Translations under genes and position numbers: made by a program
In this document: positions 28,388 to 36,905 of the stretch, piece after piece
Position numbering within the stretch: the first letter of the stretch is position 1
Layout of the letters: each line of letters opens with the position of its first letter
Assembly: GCA_937899245.1 (NCBI GenBank)
Contig: CALDKB010000014.1
Coordinates: 19,057 to 83,056 of the forward strand
DNA: 64,000 nucleotides
DNA from: an uncultured Bacteroidales bacterium
GTDB lineage: Bacteria; Bacteroidota; Bacteroidia; Bacteroidales; ML635J-15
Direction of reading: 5' to 3'
The notes under the pieces: generated by a model
What the model was told of the DNA's origin: nothing
Databases searched by the model: none
Seen by the model: only the letters and a program-made list of their open reading frames with translations

Positions 28388-29275
28388 TCAGTTTTTACTA
28401 TTTTTAAACAACAGTTCCTTCTCCTCATCCGTTAAACTTGCGTAACCCGACACCCTTATCTTGTCGAGAATAGCATCTATGCCCTTCTGCTCGTTTGCCT
28501 TGCGCATGTTGTACTCCTCATCGGTTTCCAGGCGGGCATCGCCTTCCGAACATCTGATTTTTGTCTTTTTGCGGGCAAAGATCTTTCCACCACACACCCA
28601 TAAACGTGACAAGAACGCAGTGATATCAACACCACGAGCATAGCATCTTGCAAACAAGAAACCAAGGAAAGCACCACCAAGATGAGCGAAATGACCGCCT
28701 GCATTTCCTATCGGAATACTTAACAAGTCAACCAGCACTATTGCAATTGCAAGATATTTCAATTTGAAATGTCCTATAAATGCAACCCTGACTACCATAT
28801 TAGGGACAAGCACGGCAGCCGCTATCACCACAGCCATTATCGACGCCGACGCACCTATAGCAAAAGCGACATCTTTAACCGGAGCAAATACAGGAATGAT
28901 ATTATAAGCTATTATAAAGAACAACGCCCCCATCAGTCCACCAAGAACATAGACGCCAAGCAGTTGTCGTTGCGAAAGGTATTCAAGGAATATTTTTCCG
29001 AACCAGAAAAGCACTAGCAGATTGACAAGGATGTGTAAAAAGCTAGCATGAACAAACATATAAGTCAAGATTGTCCACGGGCGATAAGCAAGCACATCGA
29101 AATTCGACGAAACGCCGAGCCATTCGGTCGGATCGAAAGTTTTTCCAGCGAAATAGAAGCCAAGGCGAACAGCGGCGACAACGACAAAGATGCAGATATT
29201 CAAGAATATCAGTATGCTCAAATTATCCTTGAAACGGAAAATATCCCTTATCTCCTCTCCAATGCTCGACTTCAT
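28388..29275 (-). CDS. Rhomboid family intramembrane serine protease
   Basis: A 295-residue integral membrane protease. The catalytic Ser lies in GASASIMAV and the His in GGHFAHLGGAFLG, each in a transmembrane helix. HASFLHILVNLLVLFWFG matches the rhomboid oxyanion helix region. A cytoplasmic charged tail of about 80 residues follows. It overlaps the next upstream rhomboid gene by one base (TAATG) and is followed by the EEP hydrolase gene. Confidence 0.93.
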   Translation of the reverse strand: MKSSIGEEIRDIFRFKDNLSILIFLNICIFVVVAAVRLGFYFAGKTFDPTEWLGVSSNFDVLAYRPWTILTYMFVHASFLHILVNLLVLFWFGKIFLEYLSQRQLLGVYVLGGLMGALFFIIAYNIIPVFAPVKDVAFAIGASASIMAVVIAAAVLVPNMVVRVAFIGHFKLKYLAIAIVLVDLLSIPIGNAGGHFAHLGGAFLGFLFARCYARGVDITAFLSRLWVCGGKIFARKKTKIRCSEGDARLETDEEYNMRKANEQKGIDAILDKIRVSGYASLTDEEKELLFKNSKN

Positions 29276-29988
29276 TACACCTCGCCTTTCCTACGCCATA
29301 TCATCAACATTATGAAACCGACAAGCATACCGCCAAGATGTGCGAAATGTGCCACATTATCGCCATTGGCATTGAAAACGCCAAGCAGCAATTCGATTAC
29401 GACAAAAGCTATTACCATCCATTTTGCCTTAACCGGAATAGCAAAATACAAGTACATTTCAACATTAGGAAACATAATCCCGAATGCCAGAAGCAAGCCG
29501 TAAATTGCACCTGACGCGCCTACACAAGGGACGTTAATGACGGCATTGAGCTTTGCAAGCGACGAATCCATATAATTCTTGCCTTGCATCAGGATATCTG
29601 CGCCGTTATGCAGAACATGCTCAACAGCATCGGGGTCCATCGACGAAACAAGCGCCTGCACCTCAATCTCCTTAACTCCCAAATAAAACAAAGCGCCACC
29701 AATTCCAGCAATAAAGTAATATATGAAAAAACGTCGTGCGCCCCAATACGACTCAAGCACACGTCCAAACATATAAAGCGAAAACATATTGAAGAACAGA
29801 TGCCAGAAACCGCCATGCACAAACATGTGTGTCACCAGCTGCACCGGCTTGAAATTTGGGCTCCGGAAACTATAAAGAGCACATACGTCGGCGACATTCG
29901 GCAAGAACATCGTAACAAGAAACATCAGCACATTTATAATGAGCAGGTACTTAACGACAACCGGCAAATCGGCGAATGGATTTCTCAT
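29275..29988 (-). CDS. Rhomboid family intramembrane serine protease
   Basis: A 237-residue rhomboid with THMFVHGGFWHLFFNM (oxyanion helix), the catalytic Ser in CVGASGAIYG and the His in VAHFAHLGGMLVG. It is closer to the classic GlpG-like core than the following gene. It starts five bases after the mutL stop and overlaps the second rhomboid by one base. The tandem arrangement suggests a duplication followed by divergence; substrates are unknown. Confidence 0.94.
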   Translation of the reverse strand: MRNPFADLPVVVKYLLIINVLMFLVTMFLPNVADVCALYSFRSPNFKPVQLVTHMFVHGGFWHLFFNMFSLYMFGRVLESYWGARRFFIYYFIAGIGGALFYLGVKEIEVQALVSSMDPDAVEHVLHNGADILMQGKNYMDSSLAKLNAVINVPCVGASGAIYGLLLAFGIMFPNVEMYLYFAIPVKAKWMVIAFVVIELLLGVFNANGDNVAHFAHLGGMLVGFIMLMIWRRKGEV

Positions 29989-29993
29989 GCTTA

Positions 29994-31823
29994 TCAGTTG
30001 AATTTGTTCTCAATTTCAGAAATATCCACAATTTCCATAATTTTCTTGCCGTCGGCTGTATAATTATGGTTGGCACACGACATAAGGCGGAAGAACAAGT
30101 CCTCCATTTCCTTTTCCTGCAGCTGAACGGTTGACGTCATTGCAGCCGACCTTGCCAGCGACATTGCAATCTTGTCGTTTACCAACATCTTCACATCAGC
30201 ATTGCCGTCAGAAAGCACTTCAAGCAACTGTCGGATAACCTGTCCGGCATCCATCTCGGCAAATTCGGCTGGCACTCCGTGAATCTCAAACTTGTCGTTA
30301 CCAACCATTGCGATGTCGAACCCGATGGTATTAAGTTCGGCAAGGACTTCTATCAAGAGTCCGCGCTCTTCAGGTGTCGGTTCCAGAGTCAGTGGAAACA
30401 GCAACTTCTGAGATATTCCGCATCTGCTTTCGAGTTTATTCATAAAATGCTCGTACATAATGCGTTCGTGAGCACGGCGCTGATTTATTACAATCATTCC
30501 AGAATGCGAAGCCGTTAGAATATATTTATTCTTTAGCTGCAGATATTTCTGCGAAGCATCACCTGCATGGTCGTCGCCATAAGAGATATTCGACTGCATA
30601 ACCTGCTGTTCTGAAGAATCGCCACCCATATCAAAATCGTCGTGATGATCGTGCTGAGCTGGTTCAAAAAGGCGTTCCCAATTTTTAGGTACATCGCGCT
30701 TATAGTTGGTATCCGTATAACGGAAAGGATCGAATTTTGGATTTACGCTAATTACAGGAGGACGTACAACCGTAGTCGACGTAAAATGGGCATCGCGTGT
30801 TATGTCATCCTCAAACGACAGTGTCGGCACAATATTGAACTTTCCTAGCGCCTCCTTTACCGCCGAATTCAGAATCATATATATCGCCTGCTCGCCCTCA
30901 AACTTGATTTCAGTCTTAGTCGGATGAATATTGATATCAATAGTAGCCGGATCGACATCTAGATAAATGAAAAACTGAGGATTTTCCCCTTCGGGCAAAA
31001 GTTTGTCGTATGCCGTTGTTACCGCCTTGCGGAAATAAGGATGATACATGTAACGGTTGTTGACGAAGAAGAACTGTTCGGGCGAATTTTTCTGTGAAAG
31101 TTCCGGCTTAACGACAAACCCCTTGATATTTACAATCTGCGTCTCCACACCTATCGGCACAAGGTTCTGGTTTAGCTTCTTGCCGAACACATTTGCTATA
31201 CGCTGGTGGGTATTTTCCGGAGACAGCTGATACTTGATGTTTTCGTCAAACACCACCTTGAATGCGACAGAAGGATTTGTCAGCACGATACGATGGATTT
31301 CATCAACTATATGCTTGTATTCTATCTTGTCGGATTTCAGGAACTTACGGCGGGCCGGTATATTGAAGAACAGGTTCCTTATTTTAAAGTTAGTCCCGAC
31401 AGGAGCGCCAACTGGTTCCTGCGACTTAACCCTTGATGCTGCGATATTAATGCAAGTTCCGAGTTCGTCGCTACTGCGGCGGGTAACGAGTTCCACTTCG
31501 GCCACAGCAGCAATTGACGCCAAAGCCTCGCCTCTGAATCCCATGGTTGTTATTGCAAACAAATCCTCGGCCTTTGATATTTTTGATGTTGCATGTCGTT
31601 CAAAAGACATTCGCGCATCCGTCGGCGACATTCCCATGCCATTGTCAACCACCTGAATGAGCGTACGTCCGGCATCCTTGATAATCACCTCAATGCTCGT
31701 TGCACCTGCATCTAGGGAATTCTCGACAAGCTCCTTAACCACCGACGATGGTCTCTGGACAACCTCACCGGCAGCAATCTGATTTGCCACAGAATCAGGC
31801 AACAGTTTTACAATATCCGACAT
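29994..31823 (-). CDS. mutL: DNA mismatch repair protein MutL
   Basis: MutL links MutS mismatch recognition to downstream repair. The 609-residue protein has the GHKL ATPase motifs VKELVENSLDAGAT (about 29-42), DNGMGM, TMGFRGEALAS and the transducer region (FFNIPARRKFLKS). The C-terminal dimer domain starts near 420. Where endonuclease-type MutL proteins have DQHAxxExxxxE, this one reads NQRRAHERIMYE, so the metal-binding Asp and His are missing. It is the second gene of a five-gene operon. Confidence 0.96.
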   Translation of the reverse strand: MSDIVKLLPDSVANQIAAGEVVQRPSSVVKELVENSLDAGATSIEVIIKDAGRTLIQVVDNGMGMSPTDARMSFERHATSKISKAEDLFAITTMGFRGEALASIAAVAEVELVTRRSSDELGTCINIAASRVKSQEPVGAPVGTNFKIRNLFFNIPARRKFLKSDKIEYKHIVDEIHRIVLTNPSVAFKVVFDENIKYQLSPENTHQRIANVFGKKLNQNLVPIGVETQIVNIKGFVVKPELSQKNSPEQFFFVNNRYMYHPYFRKAVTTAYDKLLPEGENPQFFIYLDVDPATIDINIHPTKTEIKFEGEQAIYMILNSAVKEALGKFNIVPTLSFEDDITRDAHFTSTTVVRPPVISVNPKFDPFRYTDTNYKRDVPKNWERLFEPAQHDHHDDFDMGGDSSEQQVMQSNISYGDDHAGDASQKYLQLKNKYILTASHSGMIVINQRRAHERIMYEHFMNKLESRCGISQKLLFPLTLEPTPEERGLLIEVLAELNTIGFDIAMVGNDKFEIHGVPAEFAEMDAGQVIRQLLEVLSDGNADVKMLVNDKIAMSLARSAAMTSTVQLQEKEMEDLFFRLMSCANHNYTADGKKIMEIVDISEIENKFN

Positions 31824-31825
31824 GA

Positions 31826-32149
31826 CTACAACCTACTAATATACGAAATTACAGAAGTGAGATCGGCAAAAAATATCAAGTATGCGACAAAGCACAAAAA
31901 GACAACAATGCAAAATATGCGGATTGTTGACTTCTTGGTTTCTCCATACGAAGTCCTACGCATTTTCGACCTAAAGCTTCCTCGTATGGAACTGCCCGGT
32001 TTATACTGTTCATTTTCAACTTCATCACTATCCTTCCCTTCCTCTAGGCGGCGAGACATCACCTTCTCATGAAGCTCCTCGGTCTTTGGATCGTAATAGC
32101 GTGGCTTATAGTCGAATACATTATATGTAAAAGTTTTAAATAGCCCCAT
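31826..32149 (-). CDS. Small membrane protein of unknown function upstream of mutL
   Basis: A 107-residue protein from the ATG at 32149 (MGLFKTFTYNVF); an in-frame start farther upstream is less likely because it adds a Cys-rich, unmatched stretch. The N-terminal part is basic and polar (FDYKPRYYDPKTEELHEKV). One transmembrane helix lies near the C-terminus (IRIFCIVVFLCFVAYLIFF). It is two bases upstream of mutL. I recognise no function; a small one-helix protein in this position is common in Bacteroidales. Confidence 0.75.
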   Translation of the reverse strand: MGLFKTFTYNVFDYKPRYYDPKTEELHEKVMSRRLEEGKDSDEVENEQYKPGSSIRGSFRSKMRRTSYGETKKSTIRIFCIVVFLCFVAYLIFFADLTSVISYISRL

Positions 32150-32272
32150 CTGCCTGTAATTTATTCTATTCAACAATTTGCAAATATAACACTTTTGAAG
32201 CAATTTTTGTTTTATATTTTGTTAACAACCACACTAAGCACAACAAATGACTTTATTATCAAATAAAATTCA

Positions 32273-32280
32273 TAACTTTG
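32273..32280 (+). promoter_or_regulatory. -7 promoter element (TAACTTTG) at the porin start
   Basis: Exact TAnnTTTG match ending only four bases before the GTG at 32285. The expected transcript start would lie at or just after this codon, so the mRNA may be nearly leaderless. Confidence 0.45.
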
Positions 32281-32284
32281 CGCC

Positions 32285-34144
32285 GTGAAAAAGTATGCAA
32301 CGACAATAGCATTTTTGCTTCTATGCTTATGCATTCAAGCCCAGCACGAAGGAATTCGCCGGTACTTCCATGCATACACTTTGAACAACGATACTGTGAC
32401 AAGCGAGAAATTGTACAATGACACCACAATCGACATTTTCTACAAGTTCATGCCACAGCAGAAGGTATCAGACAATACACTCGGACTTATGAATCCGGGC
32501 AGCCCATACCTCACCGCCCTATACTCAAGAAATGCAAAGAAACACGAATTCTGTTTCCTAAACAACTACTCCGCATTCATTAAGACACACGACGATGTCG
32601 TGTATTTCGACGCCAACAAACCTTTTACAAGATTCGACTTTACAGGCGGCAACAAAGGACTTGAAATTGTAAAATTCACACACACACAGAACTTCGGCCC
32701 TTACTTCAACCTCTCGTTCGACTACGACATATCAAACTCCGATGGCTTCTACCTAAACACAGCATCAAAGGTCAACGCCCTTTATCTTGGTGGAGCTTTC
32801 ACAAAGAAGAAATACCAAAGCCATATCAATTTCATCTTCAATAAGATAAACAGCAACGAGAATGGCGGGCTGTCGAACCTTGCAACATTTGAAAGCGGAG
32901 ATATCCGTGCTGTAGACAACAACGTAAACCTAAAGAAAGCATCGAACACCATTTCGCAACTTGGCGTTCAGTACAACCACGAATACCGTTTCGGCAAATA
33001 CACGTCCGACACTATAGCCAGAGAAGAAGAAAAAGATACTGTTGTAAACAAAACCCTTCATAGCAAGTTCTCGATTGTCCACGACATTACATTTGACCGA
33101 TACTATCGACGATATTCCGACCAGGCATCAAGTTTCTACACCAACTATTTTCTAAACGCCAGCACGACAAACGACTCTGTCAACCAGCTGCAACTAATCA
33201 ACAAGCTATTGCTTAGCATCAACATACAAAACGACTCGACAAAAAATCGTCTAAAGATATATGCCGGACTGAAAAACAACATGTTTCGCTGGGCAATCGA
33301 CTCTACCTACAAGACGCCAAATAACTCCACATACGTCACCGGAAACCTATTTTTCAAGCATAACAAGACCGACCTATATGCCGAAGCAAACTACTGTTTG
33401 TTCGGCAGCAACGCTTTTGATGTAGATGCATCAGGAAATCTAAGACAAATGTTCGGCGACAATTTCGGTTTAAACGCTAAAATTGGATACTCGCTTAATG
33501 AAGCTACCGATTTAGAAACTTTCTACGTGTCTAACAACTTCAAATGGGACAACGATTTTACAAAATGCGGCGTTGCCACCGGACACATCGATGTATTTCT
33601 AAACAACATTTTCTTCTCAGCCGGTGCAAACATCAATCTTCTACACAACTACATCGTTTTCGACCAGCAAGCAATGCCTACGCAAATACACAATGCAAAC
33701 CTTGTCGCCGATGTATATGTAAACAAGACATTTAACTTCTGGAAATTCCATTGGTTTACAGAAGTCACATACCAGTACATTGCCGACAAGCAATATGTGC
33801 GACTCCCAGATTTTGTAGCATATAGCAGTGTCTTCTTTAAGACCGACCTATTCAAAAACGCACTGGAACTGCAAGTAGGAATCGATGTAAAGTTCAACAC
33901 AAACTGCTACGGATATGCCTACATGCCCGCCACAGGATTTTTCTACCTTCAGGACAACAAGAAATTCGGTTGCTATCCTAACCTTGGCGTATATGTAGGC
34001 GCTAAAATCAAGCGTTTTAGAATCTTTGCAAAACTTTCCAACTGGAACTCAGCATTCATGGCTCCTACATTCTATTCCCTCTATGGCATTCCCGACAACC
34101 CTCTTGCTTTCAATTACGGCATATCATGGGAATTCTACGATTAG
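32285..34144 (+). CDS. Putative porin (Bacteroidota porin-like barrel)
   Basis: A 619-residue outer-membrane beta-barrel with signal peptide (1-19, ending LCIQAQ). It matches the putative porin family of Bacteroidota: an early conserved part (DIFYKFMPQQKVSDNTLGLMNPGSPYLTALY) and a long run of amphipathic strands, ending in the tyrosine-aspartate pattern of a barrel C-terminus. Substrate unknown. The start codon is GTG at 32285; the nearby promoter element makes the 5' end unusual. The MltF-like gene follows after three bases. Confidence 0.85.
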   Translation: MKKYATTIAFLLLCLCIQAQHEGIRRYFHAYTLNNDTVTSEKLYNDTTIDIFYKFMPQQKVSDNTLGLMNPGSPYLTALYSRNAKKHEFCFLNNYSAFIKTHDDVVYFDANKPFTRFDFTGGNKGLEIVKFTHTQNFGPYFNLSFDYDISNSDGFYLNTASKVNALYLGGAFTKKKYQSHINFIFNKINSNENGGLSNLATFESGDIRAVDNNVNLKKASNTISQLGVQYNHEYRFGKYTSDTIAREEEKDTVVNKTLHSKFSIVHDITFDRYYRRYSDQASSFYTNYFLNASTTNDSVNQLQLINKLLLSINIQNDSTKNRLKIYAGLKNNMFRWAIDSTYKTPNNSTYVTGNLFFKHNKTDLYAEANYCLFGSNAFDVDASGNLRQMFGDNFGLNAKIGYSLNEATDLETFYVSNNFKWDNDFTKCGVATGHIDVFLNNIFFSAGANINLLHNYIVFDQQAMPTQIHNANLVADVYVNKTFNFWKFHWFTEVTYQYIADKQYVRLPDFVAYSSVFFKTDLFKNALELQVGIDVKFNTNCYGYAYMPATGFFYLQDNKKFGCYPNLGVYVGAKIKRFRIFAKLSNWNSAFMAPTFYSLYGIPDNPLAFNYGISWEFYD

Positions 34145-34147
34145 ACC

Positions 34148-35491
34148 ATGGCAAAAGAGACGAACATAGCTAGGATATCAACAATTGCGCTATTTCTAAT
34201 TTTCATCGGAATAGTAGCCGTAGAAACTACCATCGACCTGTCGAAGGAAGATACTTCGGAAGAAATATTTCATCGCGACTACGACATAATTGCCAAATCG
34301 CAAGAATTACGTGTAGCTCTAATAGAAAAAGCAAGCGAATATTGTATTTTCAACGCCCAACCACGCGGATTTCAACTTGAGACCTTCGAGGATTTTGCTT
34401 ATTCGCACGACCTAGAGCTTGAAATCATCAAAGCGCAAAACGAGCTGGATGCCGAAAAACTTCTCAACGACGGCGTATGCGACATTATTGTGAAATACAC
34501 ATCCTCACCCGACTCTAGCTGCATGACCAATCCGCTGCAAACAACAAGTCTTATTGTCATAACCAACTCCAAACTTCCAATCGATACAGTTTTTTCGACA
34601 ACAGAGCAGACAGCTTGCAAAATGATATGGCCACTGGAAGTTATTGACTTCGACAGTCTTTCGTCGGAAGACATTGCAAGAAAAGTAGTTTCGGGCGAAA
34701 TAAGGTCTGCAATATGCGACTCAATACTTGCAACCACCTACCAAAAAGCATATCCAAAACTAATAATAGATTCGTCGTTCTGCATACAGCAGAAGGTCGT
34801 ATGGAAAACACACGAAGACGCCATAGTTCTTAGGGACACCTTAAACGAATGGCTGGCAAGGGAAATACAAAGCGACGAATACAAATTGAGACAGAAGATA
34901 TACAACTCATATATTAAAATTAACGTTGCAAGCCAGTACTATTCAGGCAATGGAAACCGCATAAGCGTATACGACGAAGAGATAAGGCACAACGCAAAAG
35001 CCATTGGCTGGGACTGGCGATTCATTGCATCGCTGATTTACGAAGAATCACGTTTCAATCCGTACATTGGCAACCCATCCGGCGCCTACGGACTTATGCA
35101 GCTAATGCCGGGAACGTACAGGAAATTTGCAAGCGACTCAACAGCAATATCTACACCTAACGGTCAGATAAAGGCCGGAATACGCTACATTTCATCATTG
35201 AAGAAGAAAGTCCCGGAAACGATAACCGACACTGCTGTAATAATACGTTTTGTGCTAATGGGCTATAATGCAGGCCTGGGGCACGCAGAAGACGCATACA
35301 AGCTAGCCGAGAAATATTCGGACAACCCGAACACATGGGAAAACCTCTCAAAATACATGAGCCACCTCCACGACCGCAAATACTACAGCGACAAAACGGT
35401 AAAATGCGGACAATATAAAGGAATAAGAACTGTTATTTTCACAAACAACATCATCAACAGGTACAAGCACTACAGGAATTTAATCGAATAG
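34148..35491 (+). CDS. MltF-like membrane-bound lytic transglycosylase
   Basis: A 447-residue protein with one N-terminal membrane helix (ISTIALFLIFIGIVAVET). A periplasmic solute-binding-like domain covers about 40-245 and a lytic transglycosylase (SLT) domain about 270-430. The catalytic Glu is in IASLIYEESRFNP, followed by GAYGLMQLMPGTY and the FVLMGYNAGLGHAEDA motif. This is the MltF architecture: a sensor domain plus a muramidase that cuts peptidoglycan to 1,6-anhydro products. It is convergent with the L,D-transpeptidase gene, only seven bases away. Confidence 0.92.
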   Translation: MAKETNIARISTIALFLIFIGIVAVETTIDLSKEDTSEEIFHRDYDIIAKSQELRVALIEKASEYCIFNAQPRGFQLETFEDFAYSHDLELEIIKAQNELDAEKLLNDGVCDIIVKYTSSPDSSCMTNPLQTTSLIVITNSKLPIDTVFSTTEQTACKMIWPLEVIDFDSLSSEDIARKVVSGEIRSAICDSILATTYQKAYPKLIIDSSFCIQQKVVWKTHEDAIVLRDTLNEWLAREIQSDEYKLRQKIYNSYIKINVASQYYSGNGNRISVYDEEIRHNAKAIGWDWRFIASLIYEESRFNPYIGNPSGAYGLMQLMPGTYRKFASDSTAISTPNGQIKAGIRYISSLKKKVPETITDTAVIIRFVLMGYNAGLGHAEDAYKLAEKYSDNPNTWENLSKYMSHLHDRKYYSDKTVKCGQYKGIRTVIFTNNIINRYKHYRNLIE

Positions 35492-35498
35492 CAGCATT

Positions 35499-36080
35499 CT
35501 ATTCCTCAAACGACAACAGCCCTTCATTCTCTCCCTTTACGACAACCTTCATGCCGACAAAGGCATAATGAACCTTCAAGGAATCCAAATCGCAGTCCCG
35601 TAGCCTGATGCAACCTTCGCTAAATCGACCAGGGACGGTATTTTCATTGTTCGTACTTCCGTGAATGCCTATTCCAGTATGTCCGCATTTCAATCTCATA
35701 AACCAATTGCCATACGCCTTAATCCGACCGCGGCCATCATTGAAGTCGTGGGTCCAATACGTCGCCATCTGGATGCTTTCTATTATGAACGGCCTATCAA
35801 TAGTCGACTCCGGAGTACGCATATCGCCATTCTTCTCCTTCTGCCCTATATTTTTACCCAAACAACAATCAAACCTTGCTATAAGCACAGTGTCGCCACA
35901 ACTAACATCGTAGACCGACAACGTCTGGTTCAACTTCGACACAACCAAAAAACGATTGCTAAGGTTCCGCAATTCATGATTTTCCGCATCCGGCAAAAAC
36001 AATTTTCTATGGGCGTCAGCCCATACTGATGCAAATAGAAAGCAAAAGGCACATGCCAATACCAACGTCAGCCGCCTCAT
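35499..36080 (-). CDS. L,D-transpeptidase (YkuD domain)
   Basis: A 193-residue exported enzyme with signal peptide (1-23) that forms or exchanges peptidoglycan cross-links or anchors. The catalytic segment is GIGIHGSTN followed by FSEGCIRLRD, where Cys is the nucleophile. It overlaps the S1/P1 nuclease stop by one base, so the pair is cotranscribed. Together with the neighbouring MltF-like gene it makes a small cell-wall remodelling cluster. Confidence 0.92.
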   Translation of the reverse strand: MRRLTLVLACAFCFLFASVWADAHRKLFLPDAENHELRNLSNRFLVVSKLNQTLSVYDVSCGDTVLIARFDCCLGKNIGQKEKNGDMRTPESTIDRPFIIESIQMATYWTHDFNDGRGRIKAYGNWFMRLKCGHTGIGIHGSTNNENTVPGRFSEGCIRLRDCDLDSLKVHYAFVGMKVVVKGENEGLLSFEE

Positions 36081-36877
36081 TATCCAAAAATACGGTTCAA
36101 CAATGCAGCAAGCCTATATCCAGCAACAAGCAATTGTCGCTCGACAACTTTCTGATGGTCAAAAACATACTGGTACGAATAGTCATCGCCCCTTTCCGAA
36201 TACTTGTATATGTTCTTAGAAATATTCCAAGTTTCCTCCAGCCAATCCCTAACCTCACCGGCAGAAAGTTGCTCTATCTCCTTTTTCGTACATCTGTCAA
36301 GGTTCTGCTGCCATTCTGTATATGTCCACGAATGCATGCTCTCGACCAGTCTTGAATCCCAAACCGAATGAAGATTTGTTGCTGTCCTGAACCACTTTAC
36401 CTTTAAATCATTTCCGCCCCTGTCAGACTTTCTGCCTACGTGCATCGGGCAATGGATATCACCCACAATATGAATCATCATTCGGACATAATCGAGACGA
36501 ACACTGTCCGTAAGCTCAGAATTATGGTTTTCCAACGAATCAATAATCATATTCATTGCACACAAAGCATCGCCCTTTGGATTTTTTTCCATTGTCTCAA
36601 GAGTATAGCCACGGTCAACATTGAAATAATGCCATGTCTTGGTACGTTCATACCCGCCAGTCCAATACGGCGAATTCTGGACATTGTCCAGCCAGTTGCT
36701 ATAATATACCAGTGACTTCCCGTCAAGTATCTTATTCAAGTTTTTCTTTGCCTTTTTTGTCAAATGCTGTTCAGCAATATAAGCAACCACATCATGACCT
36801 TTCTGCCCCCATGCAAAAGCATCAATGCTTGCGAAAAGCATTGTTGCCATCATGAAAAATGAAAAAAATCGTCTCAT
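36080..36877 (-). CDS. S1/P1 family nuclease
   Basis: A 265-residue secreted zinc nuclease for single-stranded nucleic acid. After the signal peptide (1-22) the mature protein begins with WGQKGHDVVAYIAEQHL, whose Trp amino group and His bind zinc in the family. Further zinc ligands lie in WHYFNVD, MIHIVGDIHCPMHVG and DSRLVESM. It probably scavenges nucleotides in the periplasm. It overlaps the L,D-transpeptidase start by one base. Confidence 0.93.
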   Translation of the reverse strand: MRRFFSFFMMATMLFASIDAFAWGQKGHDVVAYIAEQHLTKKAKKNLNKILDGKSLVYYSNWLDNVQNSPYWTGGYERTKTWHYFNVDRGYTLETMEKNPKGDALCAMNMIIDSLENHNSELTDSVRLDYVRMMIHIVGDIHCPMHVGRKSDRGGNDLKVKWFRTATNLHSVWDSRLVESMHSWTYTEWQQNLDRCTKKEIEQLSAGEVRDWLEETWNISKNIYKYSERGDDYSYQYVFDHQKVVERQLLVAGYRLAALLNRIFG

Positions 36878-36905
36878 AGTTTTTATTTTATTCTAAAAAA
36901 CACAA

